A DNA stretch of 64,000 nt, taken from Paraburkholderia youngii (GTDB lineage: Bacteria; Pseudomonadota; Gammaproteobacteria; Burkholderiales; Burkholderiaceae). Positions within the stretch are counted from its first letter, which is position 1; each line of letters opens with the position of its first letter. A program made the translations under genes and the position numbers. Of the stretch, positions 16,997 through 26,085 are shown one piece after another. The stretch lies in contig NZ_JAALDK010000002.1 in the NCBI RefSeq assembly GCF_013366925.1, positions 1 through 64,000 of the forward strand, in the 5' to 3' direction. A model generated the notes under the pieces. That model was not told where the DNA came from and made no database searches. It saw only the letters and a program-made list of their open reading frames with translations.

Positions 16997-19819
16997 TCAC
17001 GACGAGGCATTTTGCAACTCGTGCAACTCGCTGAGCAGGCTCGCCGCGTAGGCCGGAATATTCGCCGCTGGCTGTGGCGCGGCGAAGTAATATCCCTGAA
17101 CGATCTCGCAGCCGGCCTCGGCAAGAAAAGCCAATTGCTCCGCTCGTTCGACGCCTTCCGCGACGACTTCGAAACGCAGGTTGCGGGCAAGTGCGATGAT
17201 CGCCCCGATGATCGTCTCATCCGCACGACTGCTGCCAATGCCGCGGATGAACGACATGTCGATCTTCAGACGGTCAGCGTGAAAGCTGCGCAGATAAGCC
17301 AGGCTCGAGTAACCGGCGCCAAAGTCGTCGATCGCTATGGACACGCCAATGTCGTGCAGCGCGCGCAGCGTGGGCAGGGCGCCCGGGGCAACCAGGCCTC
17401 CTTCGGTAATCTCCAGTTCCAGCCGGTCCGCGGCCAATTGCGACGCGGCAAGAGCACGGCGCACGACGGCGCCGAAATCGCTCGACGTAAGCTGGCTCGG
17501 CGACACGTTGACCGACATGCGCAGCCCCGGCAGCGCTTCTTCCCAGCGCTTTGCCTGTGCACAGGCAGTTTGCAGCACCCATTCTCCGATTGGCGCAATC
17601 AAACCGATGTCTTCGGCCAAGGGTATGAACGTCGTCGGGCTGACCGTGCCGAAGTGCGGGTCGTGCCATCGGATCAGCGCCTCGACCCCGCTCAGCCGGT
17701 AACTGCGTATGTCCACTTGCGGCTGGTACACCAGCTCGAAGCCGTTCTGCTCGACGGCGTTGCGCAGCTTGTGCGATAGCGCGATGCGCTGAGCCGCTTC
17801 ATGTGCGAGCGAAGGCGCAAATCGCTCGACGCCGTTGCGCCCGCCTGCCTTGACCCGATACATCGCAAGGTCGGCGTGTTTCAGCAGGGTTTCGCAGTCC
17901 GTGCCGTCCTGCGGATAGCAGCTGACCCCAACGCTCATCCGGACCCGCAGTTGCATGTCGTCGATTTGCACCGGCTCGTCCAGCGTTTGCGTCACGCGCG
18001 CCAACAGGGCGCAGAGTTCGGCATCGCCGGTTGAACCCTTCAACATCGTCACGAACTCGTCGCCGCCATAGCGGGTGACCACGCCATCCGATCCGACCGA
18101 GGCCGACAGCCGCCGCGCGACTTCCTGCAACAGGCGATCGCCGGCGCCGTGGCCCAGGCTGTCGTTGATGTCCTTGAAATGATCGAGGTCGATGAACAGC
18201 AGCGCGAACTCGTGACCCTCGAAGATCGCCGTGTCGATCAGTTCGCGCAGCGTCACGCGGTTCGGCAAGTCCGTCAGCGCATCGCGGCGCGCCTGCCTGA
18301 CCAGCAGATCGCGCGACTCGATGAGCTCCGTCAGGTCGCTCACCACGCTGATGTGATGCGTAACCTTTTCCGACTCGTCGCTTACTTGTGCAACGTATAG
18401 CTGATACCAGAACTCTGTTCCGTTTGCGCGTTGGCTTTTCGTCAGCGTGGTGGCGTCGCGTTCCTCGGCAATCGCCGCACCGATCTGTTGCCACAATCCG
18501 GGTGTTTCCGGCCGCGCGGAGTGATCGCCTGAATTCTGCGGGCGCTCATAGCCGGTTATTTTCTCGAATGCCGGGTTGGCGTATTCGACCACGTCGCCGT
18601 TCGGATCGGGTCGAGTGATGAGCACGCCGTTGCCAATCGCGTCGAGGGCACGGCTTCGCAGCAATAGCGCGAGCTCGGCGTTCTTTCGCTCCGTGACGTC
18701 AACAGCTGTGATGAAGCACGCTCGATGACGGCCATAGGTCAGGAAGTGGTACGAGAGTTCGACGTAGACGGGCGTGCCGTCGCTGTGTCGATGCCGGCAT
18801 ACACCGGCCGAGCCGCTTGTGGTGGCCGCGGCCAGCAGCGCGTGCAGATCGCGCAGAAACGACGGCAAGTCTGCTTGCGCATACAGGGCGGCCATCTCGA
18901 GCGAACATAGCTGGCGGCGCGTGCGTCCGTATTGCGATGCGGCCGCGCGGTTCGCAGCGAGGATCGATAGCGTCTCGACGTCGAAAATCAACATCGGCAG
19001 TGGATGATGATCAAAGTACTGACGGAACCGGCGCTCGCTTTCTGTTGCGATGACGCGCGCGCGTTGCCGCGCGAGACGGGCGCGATAGTGGGCGATCAGC
19101 GCATAGCAAAGAAGCAAACATGCCGCCAGCGCCGTGGTTGCAAGCACGGTCCGTTCTATCACCAGGTGGCGCGTCGCGCTGTCGGATGCAGCCCTCAGGG
19201 AAGCGGTCTGCGCGTCGCGGAGGGTCACCAACTGGGTGACGATGTTCGCCAGCATGCGGTTCGCTGCGAGCAGATCAGGGCTGTCGACCGAGGCGCGGCC
19301 ATCCGCGACGTGCGCACGTACCGCGATGTCGGCCAGAAGCCACGCCCAGCCGGCAGTCTCACCGCGCAGACGCCGTACCACCAGTTGGCTTCGCGGGTCG
19401 CTTGCGTAACTTTGTTCCAGCCGGTCGAAGCAGGTGGCGGCCAAGACTACACGCTGCACCGGCCACGCGAAAGATGCGACCCGTGCACTGTCGAGCCCCA
19501 GCAGGAAGTCGGCGTTCGCCTGAATGTGCACGGCTTGCAGCGTCTCGATGTCATCGCGGGCACGCAGGGCGTGAATGCGCTCTGCAACGGACCGCTCGTG
19601 CCATATCAGCGTGTAACCGATGCCGACAGCAAAAATGACGAGACCGGTCAACACCAGTGCGACGGTGATGATCAGTTGCCGGTCGACGCCATGTCGCCGC
19701 CTCCACCGGCCAATGACGCCAGCGATGCCTAAGCTCGGAATATATTGCATCGATTGAGAATCAGCGCGCGTGAGTGCAGAACATTGATACTCGACGGCGG
19801 CATGGCTGTGCGTCAGCAT
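16997..19819 (-). CDS. PAS-GGDEF-EAL cyclic-di-GMP signalling protein
   Basis: 940 aa if started at ATG 19819; an internal Met at 19750 is also plausible. Two membrane helices (about residues 49-70 and 225-245) enclose a periplasmic segment. They are followed by two PAS domains (FRQYFDHHPLPMLIFD, and AIGNGVLITRPDPNGD) and a GGDEF domain with intact RYGGDEFV near residue 600. The EAL domain has VEALIRW, NVSPSQL, IDDFGAGYSSLAYL, KIDMSFI and VAEGVE. Key catalytic residues of both domains are present, so it could make or degrade c-di-GMP, or use one domain as a sensor. One usual motif is slightly changed (ELEITEGG where ELTES is common). Signal is unknown. Confidence 0.92.
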   Translation of the reverse strand: MLTHSHAAVEYQCSALTRADSQSMQYIPSLGIAGVIGRWRRRHGVDRQLIITVALVLTGLVIFAVGIGYTLIWHERSVAERIHALRARDDIETLQAVHIQANADFLLGLDSARVASFAWPVQRVVLAATCFDRLEQSYASDPRSQLVVRRLRGETAGWAWLLADIAVRAHVADGRASVDSPDLLAANRMLANIVTQLVTLRDAQTASLRAASDSATRHLVIERTVLATTALAACLLLCYALIAHYRARLARQRARVIATESERRFRQYFDHHPLPMLIFDVETLSILAANRAAASQYGRTRRQLCSLEMAALYAQADLPSFLRDLHALLAAATTSGSAGVCRHRHSDGTPVYVELSYHFLTYGRHRACFITAVDVTERKNAELALLLRSRALDAIGNGVLITRPDPNGDVVEYANPAFEKITGYERPQNSGDHSARPETPGLWQQIGAAIAEERDATTLTKSQRANGTEFWYQLYVAQVSDESEKVTHHISVVSDLTELIESRDLLVRQARRDALTDLPNRVTLRELIDTAIFEGHEFALLFIDLDHFKDINDSLGHGAGDRLLQEVARRLSASVGSDGVVTRYGGDEFVTMLKGSTGDAELCALLARVTQTLDEPVQIDDMQLRVRMSVGVSCYPQDGTDCETLLKHADLAMYRVKAGGRNGVERFAPSLAHEAAQRIALSHKLRNAVEQNGFELVYQPQVDIRSYRLSGVEALIRWHDPHFGTVSPTTFIPLAEDIGLIAPIGEWVLQTACAQAKRWEEALPGLRMSVNVSPSQLTSSDFGAVVRRALAASQLAADRLELEITEGGLVAPGALPTLRALHDIGVSIAIDDFGAGYSSLAYLRSFHADRLKIDMSFIRGIGSSRADETIIGAIIALARNLRFEVVAEGVERAEQLAFLAEAGCEIVQGYYFAAPQPAANIPAYAASLLSELHELQNASS

Positions 19820-20088
19820 CTTTTACCGGTTATTGCGCGCAGTAACCGGGCTATTGTCTCCTCAGTGAAGGTATCGGCAGCAATGCGAAGAACTTGAGAA
19901 TCAATCTGGATCGACCGCAGTCTGGCGGACCGATGGTTCGACGGAGAACGTTCAAAATGTGAGCCGCCGTCAGCTTGATAGTTCGCTCGGAGTTTGCGCG
20001 TAGAATCCATTCACGAATCCAATACGCCAGTGTCCGGCCAGCGCTTGTGCCAGGCGTTCGGCGAAGGTCGCACATCGGAGACGCCACA

Positions 20089-20658
20089 GTGAAAAGCTCT
20101 GCCACTAGCTACGGTTCGATTGCCCAATTCCTTCACTGGTGCACGGCAATTCTCGTGCTCGTGACGTTCATTTATGGTCCAGGTGGATCGGAGCAGCGCG
20201 TCTACTCTTCGGTCCACGAGTTCGACCGGCGACTCCACGAGACTTTGGGCTTGTGCGTATTCGCGCTCACGCTCATCCGCCTATCGTGGCGGCTAGTCGA
20301 CACGCGTCCCGAGACACCGCCAATTTCTCGCTGGATGGTTGTTATGTCAGCAACCGTTCAATGGATGCTGTATCTGCTTCTCCTTGCATTACCGCTGACC
20401 GCCATCTCTGGCGCTTGGCTAGAAGGGCATCCGCTGACGCTGATCGGCGCTCGCGATATCCCGCCGTTGCTCGGTACTTCACATGGAGCGGGCTCAGCCA
20501 TCGCATCGCTGCACACGTGGCTCGGCGACGCCATTATGTGGCTTGCGGGGTTTCACGCGTTCGCGGCTATTTTTCATCATGTCTTTCTTAAGGACGACGT
20601 CCTGGTCGGCATGCTTCCGCGCTGGTTTCCGACTGGGCGGGCGCGTACTGGCCGATAA
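20089..20658 (+). CDS. Cytochrome b561-family protein
   Basis: 189 aa from the GTG at 20089 (MKSSATSYGSIAQFLHW), with GGAG 8 nt upstream. Four hydrophobic helices carry the diheme-ligand histidines of prokaryotic b561: LHW near residue 16, LHETLG near 50, LHTWLGD near 143 and FHAFAAIFHHVFLKDD near 155. Such proteins pass electrons between quinol and periplasmic acceptors. It is convergent with the diheme cytochrome c gene (23 nt between stops) and close to the Cyc2-like gene, so a role in the same electron path is possible but not shown. Confidence 0.88.
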   Translation: MKSSATSYGSIAQFLHWCTAILVLVTFIYGPGGSEQRVYSSVHEFDRRLHETLGLCVFALTLIRLSWRLVDTRPETPPISRWMVVMSATVQWMLYLLLLALPLTAISGAWLEGHPLTLIGARDIPPLLGTSHGAGSAIASLHTWLGDAIMWLAGFHAFAAIFHHVFLKDDVLVGMLPRWFPTGRARTGR

Positions 20659-20681
20659 ACCCGAATGGCAAGACCGCACGC

Positions 20682-21395
20682 CTAGTGATTCACAGCGGGA
20701 CTGGCCGCCGCCTCTGTCTCTGCGGGAAACGCCTCCATGAAAGCAGCAACGGCTCGGATGTCCCGATCCGACATATTGTCGGAGATAGTCTTCATCACTT
20801 CGCCACGGGGGCGTAGCCCGGCACTCCGGAACACCAGTATCTGTTTTTCAGCGTAGTCCGCGTACTGCCCGGCGAGGCGAGGAAATCCCCCCGTCCCTTC
20901 CCCACGCTGGCCGTGACAGGCACTGCACGCCGGTACACCTTTGTCCGGAATGCCCAACAAAAAAATCGTCCTGCCCGAATCGATGAGCCGATGATCGGCT
21001 GGCGCTCGTGGTACCGGAGGCGGCTGGCTGGAGAAGTACGCGGCGAGTTGCTCGATTTGCGTTTCACTCAGATGCGTGAAGCCCCACATGAATCTTCTGG
21101 CATTCGGGTCGCTTCGCACATGGGCCTTGAAGTCCGTCAGTTGATTGACGAGGTATTCCCGTGGTTGGCCCGCGAGTTTCGGAAACGTGGGAGATACCGA
21201 AACGCCATTTACGCTATGGCAATTCGAGCATACCTGCAACGCGATCGTCTTTCCGGCGACGGCGGGATTGTCGATCTGTCTGGACTGCTCCAGGTTGTGG
21301 CAGCCGGTTGCGCCGAGCGATAGGGCGACGAGGATCAATCGCGCTCGTGGGAAGCGGCACGTTGAATCCTCAATGGAATTCGCTGGATGTTTCAT
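20682..21395 (-). CDS. Diheme cytochrome c (c4-like)
   Basis: 237 aa from ATG 21395, with AGAAGG upstream. The N-terminal segment RLILVALSLGATGC looks like a lipoprotein signal with lipobox, so it may be membrane anchored. Two heme-binding motifs are present: CSNCH near residue 58 and CSACH near residue 160, each followed by the FPKLAGQ or FPRLAGQ element typical of cytochrome c4. Distal methionines are available in MWGF and MKTISDNMSD. It is 34 bp downstream of the Cyc2-like gene on the same strand, which supports co-transcription and a role as periplasmic electron carrier for it. Confidence 0.92.
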   Translation of the reverse strand: MKHPANSIEDSTCRFPRARLILVALSLGATGCHNLEQSRQIDNPAVAGKTIALQVCSNCHSVNGVSVSPTFPKLAGQPREYLVNQLTDFKAHVRSDPNARRFMWGFTHLSETQIEQLAAYFSSQPPPVPRAPADHRLIDSGRTIFLLGIPDKGVPACSACHGQRGEGTGGFPRLAGQYADYAEKQILVFRSAGLRPRGEVMKTISDNMSDRDIRAVAAFMEAFPAETEAAASPAVNH

Positions 21396-21429
21396 CGATG
21401 AGCCTTCTAAAGAACGTGAGCCGATACCG

Positions 21430-22815
21430 TCACCAGTACGCGGCCCATAGGTATAGAAATAGCGTGTCGTTGTCGCTCGCATTGCGTCCATGGCCGTCGT
21501 AATTCGACCGGGCGCCGAGGTATTTGGTGAAATGCGTGTACTGAAGACCGACGCGGATGTTCGGAACCGGAATCCAGAAGATCTCGGGCATCCACCCTTG
21601 CGTGGCCGGCGACGAGTTCGCGCTGCCGGCGTACGCAACACTATCCGCGGTGCCAGTCACGTTGAAGAACGAAAGACTCACGCCATATTTGGCCTGATAG
21701 ATGTACGAGGCTTTCAGGCGTAAGGAATTCAGATTCGCTGACTGGCTGTTGCCAAACACGAAGTTACTCGGATCGCTGATGTTTTCATGGATGTAGCGCG
21801 CCTGTGCGGTGACGGTGTTCGGGTCGAGGATGTACTGGTACTGCGCATCCACACCGATGTCGCGATAGCGGGTGACACCCTGGGTAAAGATCGGCATCGA
21901 GTTCGCGTCGTTCGGATAGACGTTCGCATTGATGCCAAAGGTCCCCACCATGATGTTGTGCGGCCCCCACTCATGAGTCAGGGCCAGACGCCAGTACGGA
22001 TTTTGACCCTTCAGATAGATCTGCGGATGGTTGGGGTCGCCGGCCTTGTTACCCTTGCTCATGAACGACCAGATGCCATCAGCGGTGCTATACAGCGACA
22101 CCTCCGCATAGACCGTCCGGTTCCAGTAGAGGTAGCCGCCCGCACCCACGACCTGCTGCGCGAGTGTGCCTTCGAGGATTGGCTGAAATTGGGGTGAGCC
22201 GACCGTGCTGATCGAAGAGGAAATGTACGGATAACTCCATGCCGGAGAACTGTTCCACACATCCTGCACGGTCGGATTGTTGTGCAGGGTGGTGCCGAGA
22301 ATCAGGTCGCTGGCGTCCCCAATGATCCTGTCCACATAACGGAAATCCATGTTGTCCGATGCCCAGTGGCCGATCCAGTGTCCGTCGTTGCCCTGATGAT
22401 CGTAATTCGAGTAGGTGAATTGCGTGAACGCACCGATCCTGTCGGTGATCTTGCCGGCGAGGAAGATGCTGGCTGAATCGAAGATCGGCAGACCGTCTTT
22501 GGGCGAGACGATATTGCCGCTGGCATCATGGTTGAGCCTGGTCCTTGTCATGTCGAGCATCGCCATCACGGCGATCGGGACCGTACGTTCGCCGAAGGTA
22601 TATCCATTGAGCTTGAACATTCGACCGTACGGCGTCAGTTCGGGAAACTGTCCGCCCGCGTGACACGCGACGCAGCTTTGCCCTGTTTGACGGGCGAATA
22701 TAGGCAGCGCTCGAACGACTGGAGCAACCAGCAGGCAAAGCACGGCGAGCGCCAGCATCCAGAAGTGACCCATCAGCCGATGGGCGGCATCGTCGCCTGC
22801 AATTGCCTTTGACAT
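21430..22815 (-). CDS. Cyc2-like outer-membrane monoheme cytochrome-porin fusion
   Basis: 461 aa. A signal peptide (about 1-36, ending VVRA) is followed at once by PIFARQTGQSCVACH, then FPELTPYGRMFKLNGYTF. The remaining 380 residues are alternating amphipathic strands ending in LFLYLWAAYW, the aromatic C-terminus of outer-membrane barrels. This architecture and the FARQTGxxCxxCH signature are those of Cyc2, the outer-membrane cytochrome that oxidises Fe(II) in Acidithiobacillus, Gallionella and Mariprofundus; the length also fits. The wider family is found in organisms not known to oxidise iron, so the electron donor here is open. GGGGAG lies 5 nt before the ATG. It is transcribed with the diheme cytochrome c. 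Identity of the fold is quite sure, function is inference. Confidence 0.82.
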   Translation of the reverse strand: MSKAIAGDDAAHRLMGHFWMLALAVLCLLVAPVVRALPIFARQTGQSCVACHAGGQFPELTPYGRMFKLNGYTFGERTVPIAVMAMLDMTRTRLNHDASGNIVSPKDGLPIFDSASIFLAGKITDRIGAFTQFTYSNYDHQGNDGHWIGHWASDNMDFRYVDRIIGDASDLILGTTLHNNPTVQDVWNSSPAWSYPYISSSISTVGSPQFQPILEGTLAQQVVGAGGYLYWNRTVYAEVSLYSTADGIWSFMSKGNKAGDPNHPQIYLKGQNPYWRLALTHEWGPHNIMVGTFGINANVYPNDANSMPIFTQGVTRYRDIGVDAQYQYILDPNTVTAQARYIHENISDPSNFVFGNSQSANLNSLRLKASYIYQAKYGVSLSFFNVTGTADSVAYAGSANSSPATQGWMPEIFWIPVPNIRVGLQYTHFTKYLGARSNYDGHGRNASDNDTLFLYLWAAYW

Positions 22816-23122
22816 GTCCGTCTCCCCGACAGCCAGTTCCGCATTCGGTCATGCACAGGGCGCACGAATCCCTGCCCGCTGCGGAAACTGGGCGACAGCA
22901 TCGCACTTCGCGCTCGGCATGACCGGCGTCGCATTTACATCGGCGTAGTGGGGCAAGCTGATGCCGCGTTGGGGTTGATGCTTGCCTGCGCGAAGCGCTT
23001 TCTCCAGACTCCAGAACGAGCGCGCACGCCGATTTATTCCCGCGCATGCGCTTGAACGCGCAAGGCGGGAGATCGAGAGGGGCCTTGTTGAGTTGCCGCG
23101 GCTTTGGTTATTCGGGGTCGCG
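22816..23122. other. Intergenic region upstream of the Cyc2-like gene
   Basis: 307 bp with no supported gene. It lies between the Cyc2-like start and the stop of a b561 gene transcribed in the same direction, so it should contain the promoter of the Cyc2-like/cytochrome c pair. No clear -35/-10 pair or palindrome stood out by eye. Confidence 0.5.
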
Positions 23123-23653
23123 CTAGATCTTCATGCGCTGTAGAACGCGGTCGCCGGAGACGAACTGATGAAACATTGCCGCAGCGATATGCAGGCAGAT
23201 GACACCGAACAGCACCCACGCGAGAACGCCATGCACATCGCCCATTGCATGTCCGAATGACGAGCCCGGTGCCGACAGTGAGGGTAACGAAACAAGTCCG
23301 CCGAGGCGTACCGTCCACGTGCGCGACGAAGCGTTGATCCAGCCGAGCAGCGGCACCAGCACGAGCAGCACGTACAGCGCCAGGTGGGTGACTTTGGAGG
23401 CGACGCGAAACAGCGGCGGCAGATTGTCCGGCGGCGACGGGTGAGTCACGCGCCACAGCACCCGCAACACCATCGCCGCGAGCAGTGCGGTGCCGACGCC
23501 AAGGTGCCAGGCGATTTCGCCGTCCGGCAGGGTATCGCGGTGCACGTCCGGCATCGTCCAGCCGATCACGAACTGCGCGGCTACCAGCCCGACGACGAGC
23601 CAATGGAGCAAACGGGCGACGATGTCATAGCGGTGTTCAGTCGAGACTTGCAT
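23123..23653 (-). CDS. Cytochrome b561-family protein
   Basis: 176 aa from ATG 23653 (MQVSTEHRYDIVARLLHW); an upstream Met has no better ribosome site. Four membrane helices bear heme-ligand histidines in LLHWLVVG, WHLGVGTAL, THLALYVLL and HGVLAWVLFGVICLHIAAAM. It ends LQRMKI, close to the canonical b561 C-terminus. It differs clearly from the other b561 gene at 20089, so the two are not a recent duplication. It lies 63 nt downstream of the YeeE/YedE pair on the same strand and may belong to that sulfur-related operon or to the cytochrome group. Confidence 0.9.
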   Translation of the reverse strand: MQVSTEHRYDIVARLLHWLVVGLVAAQFVIGWTMPDVHRDTLPDGEIAWHLGVGTALLAAMVLRVLWRVTHPSPPDNLPPLFRVASKVTHLALYVLLVLVPLLGWINASSRTWTVRLGGLVSLPSLSAPGSSFGHAMGDVHGVLAWVLFGVICLHIAAAMFHQFVSGDRVLQRMKI

Positions 23654-23716
23654 AGGGGCGCCTGTGAGTTGGTTTCTGTCGAAACGGATCTTACACGGCG
23701 GCACCTTAAGGTCAGG

Positions 23717-24154
23717 TTAAGAACCGGTCGCCAAGGCCGACTGTCTGCGCCGTTCGAATAACTCGAAGATGGCCATTCCCGCGATCATCGCCGCCACGAA
23801 TACCCACGCTTTGGCCGACCCGAGCCCGAGCGCGACGAGCGCGGGGCCGGGACAGAACCCTGCAATTCCCCAGCCGACGCCGAACGCGCCACTGCCCAGC
23901 ACCAGCCTTGCCGTGACGTGCGTCGACGCGGGAATTTGCATCGGCAATCCGAGCAGCGACCTGTCGCGGCGTTTCGCGATCGCGAAGCCGATTGCCGCGA
24001 CGGCCACCGCGCCCATCATCACGAAAGCGAGCGACGGGTTCCAGCGTCCGGCGAGATCGAGGAAGCCCTGCACTTTCGCGGGGTTCGCCATGCCCGACAA
24101 CAGCAGGCCGAAGCCGAACAGCAGCCCGCATACGAATGAAATAGCTGTTGCCAT
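23717..24154 (-). CDS. YeeE/YedE-family (DUF395) membrane protein, second half-size subunit
   Basis: 145 aa with four hydrophobic helices. The conserved motif GWGIAGFCPGPALVALGLG near residue 95 is typical of YeeE/YedE transporters for thiosulfate or other sulfur species, and FGLLLSGMANPAKVQGFLD marks the N-terminal half. Here the transporter is split into two adjacent half-size genes, as is common beside sulfide:quinone oxidoreductase and BigR- or FisR-type regulators. It starts 1 nt after the preceding gene's stop, so translation is probably coupled. Both genes appear intact. Confidence 0.9.
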   Translation of the reverse strand: MATAISFVCGLLFGFGLLLSGMANPAKVQGFLDLAGRWNPSLAFVMMGAVAVAAIGFAIAKRRDRSLLGLPMQIPASTHVTARLVLGSGAFGVGWGIAGFCPGPALVALGLGSAKAWVFVAAMIAGMAIFELFERRRQSALATGS

Positions 24155-24155
24155 C

Positions 24156-24587
24156 CTAGGCTCCGAGAAGATGTCGAATGATATAGACGGTGACGAAGCC
24201 GGCCGCCATGAACGTCGCCGTCGCGACCAGCGAGCGCGTGGCGCCGCGTGAAATGCCGCACACGCCGTGTCCGCTCGTGCAGCCGCTGCCGTAGCGGGTG
24301 CCGATGCCGACCAGCAAGCCGGCCGCGATCACGGCGGGCCACGACGCGTCGACGGTGATTGCGACGGGCGCATCGACCGCGCGCGCGATCAGCGCGGCAA
24401 CGACCAGGCCGGCGACGAAGGCGGCGCGCCATGCGCCGTCGCGCTTCGTCCAGCGCAGCAGGCCGCCGACTATCCCGCTGATTCCGGCGATGCGGCCCAG
24501 CAAAAGCACCATCGCCGCAGCCGCGACGCCGATCAGCAGGCCTCCGCACAGGGAGGCGATCGGGGTGAAATGGTCGAGATCGATCAT
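24156..24587 (-). CDS. YeeE/YedE-family (DUF395) membrane protein, first half-size subunit
   Basis: 143 aa with four hydrophobic helices and the DUF395 signature [20 protein letters not shown] near residue 95, whose cysteines are thought to take part in sulfur handling. The N-terminal helix contains [20 protein letters not shown]. It forms a pair with the next gene downstream and lies 40 bp after the TauE/SafE fragment. Transport of sulfane-sulfur or thiosulfate is inferred from the family and context. Confidence 0.9.
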   Translation of the reverse strand: MIDLDHFTPIASLCGGLLIGVAAAAMVLLLGRIAGISGIVGGLLRWTKRDGAWRAAFVAGLVVAALIARAVDAPVAITVDASWPAVIAAGLLVGIGTRYGSGCTSGHGVCGISRGATRSLVATATFMAAGFVTVYIIRHLLGA

Positions 24588-24627
24588 GGTTCGCTCTGTT
24601 TGATTGTTGGGTGGGTTGCGGCAGCGC

Positions 24628-25028
24628 TTACATCAGCGCCGCTTTGACCAGCAGGCCGAGCGCCACGCACACGAGGATGCTCGCAAAGCCCAACTGCACA
24701 TGATGGGCGGCGATGCGATGCGACGCGAGCCGTCCGCTGAGCATCCCGGCGGCGGTGGCGCCAGTGAACCACAACGCGACTTCGAGTGGAAGTGTTGCGC
24801 CGTGGGTGGCCGTTGCGAGAACGCCGCCACTGCCCACGAGCGCGATCACCATCAACGAAGTCGCGACGATGCCGTGCATCGACACGTCGATCAGCTTGCG
24901 CATCATCGGCACCATGATGAAGCCGCCGCCGACGCCGAGCATACCCGTCATCAATCCGGTCAGCGACCCGGTGGCCGCGAGTGCGGCTGCGGTCGGCCAG
25001 GTCCAGCGAAAGCGGCCAGTCGCCGGAG
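24628..25028 (-). pseudogene. TauE/SafE sulfite-exporter-like protein, C-terminal half only
   Basis: The frame from about 25028 to the stop at 24628 reads TGRFRWTWPTAAALAATG, then LTGMLGVGGGFIMVPMM, SMHGIVATSLMVIALVG and the final helices. This is the second repeat of a TauE/SafE permease (normally 250 or more aa with two repeats). The first repeat is absent: upstream of the junction the DNA belongs to the quinone oxidoreductase gene in another reading frame. The C-terminal part is undamaged. In related loci TauE exports sulfite or sulfane-sulfur products made from sulfide oxidation. Confidence 0.8.
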
Positions 25029-25991
25029 GCCGAAGATGTTCTCGTGGCGCTTGTGCCGTAGCGTGGCATGATCGACATCGAGCCAGCCGGCCGCATCGGC
25101 GAGCGCGCTGTCGCGGATGAAGTCGGGCGCCTTTTGCGGCGGTACGGCGTGCAGCATGTCGAAGCCGGTCTCGAAGCTTTCCTTGCTGCCATCGGCAAAC
25201 GTGTGTGTGAATCTCGCCATCTTCGCGTCGCCACCGACCGCACTCAGCGCGGAGCCGAAGTTCAGCGCGATGCCGTAACGCTCGACGTATTGCATCAACG
25301 CAGGCACGCAGTCGGCGACGCCGAACAGCGCCGCGCCGGCGTTGCGGAACTCGACGCCGATATGTTGCAGCCGACCGCTGCGCCGCCAGTGATCGCACGC
25401 GAGATACATCGCTTTTTGCGGCGCGCCGGCGCATTTGATCGGCATCGGCGGCTGCGTGAAAATGGCTCGACCCGTTTCGAGTTGCTGCGTCAGCTTCCAC
25501 GTGTACGGCGCGAGGTCGTAGCGGTAATTGGACGTGACGCCGTTGCGCCCGAGCGTGTCGACGAGGCCGTCGATCGCGTTCCAGTCGAGTTTGAGGCCGG
25601 GGCGCACCACTAGCTGGCGGTATTCGACGGCGCGCGAGTCGTCGAGAATCACGAGGTTTTGCGCCGGCTCGAAGCGCGTGACGGCGGTCTTGATCCGCTT
25701 CACCTTCATGGGCAGCACGGTCGTCATCGGACGTGCCGTCGTTTCCGGGGCGAACACGCCGGCGCCGACCATCGTCCAGCCGGGCTGGTAATAGTGCGTG
25801 TCGGCGGGATCGATGACCGCGATGTCGAGATCGGGACAGCGCGCGAGCAGGCTCGATGCCGTCGCGATACCTGCCGCGCCGGCGCCGACGATCACCACGT
25901 CGTGCCGGTGCGTCGGCCGCATCCGTTGCGATGCGGCGGCGAGCGTGTCTGCCGCTGGATTCGAAGGGTCCGTGAGTTTCATGTTCCGCAT
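25029..25991 (-). pseudogene. Sulfide:quinone oxidoreductase-like flavoprotein, C-terminally truncated
   Basis: The start ATG at 25991 has a perfect AGGAGG site. An FAD-binding motif HDVVIVGAGAAGIATASSLL (residues 29-48) is followed by HYYQPGWTMVGAG, as in type II-like SQR, and by IKCAGAPQKAMYL. Homology runs to about residue 320, RHENIFGL, where a normal protein continues with GDA and roughly 100 more residues including membrane-contact regions. Here the sequence jumps into TauE/SafE DNA in a shifted frame and stops at 24960 after a meaningless tail. The C-terminus is missing, so activity is unlikely. The family oxidises sulfide to persulfide and reduces quinone. Confidence 0.8.
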
Positions 25992-26085
25992 GTAGGGTCC
26001 TCCTGTTTGTATTACGCCGTCGCGCTTACAGCGCATCGACCGGTACCTTGATGTACGACACGCCATCGCTTTCGGGCGGTGGCAG

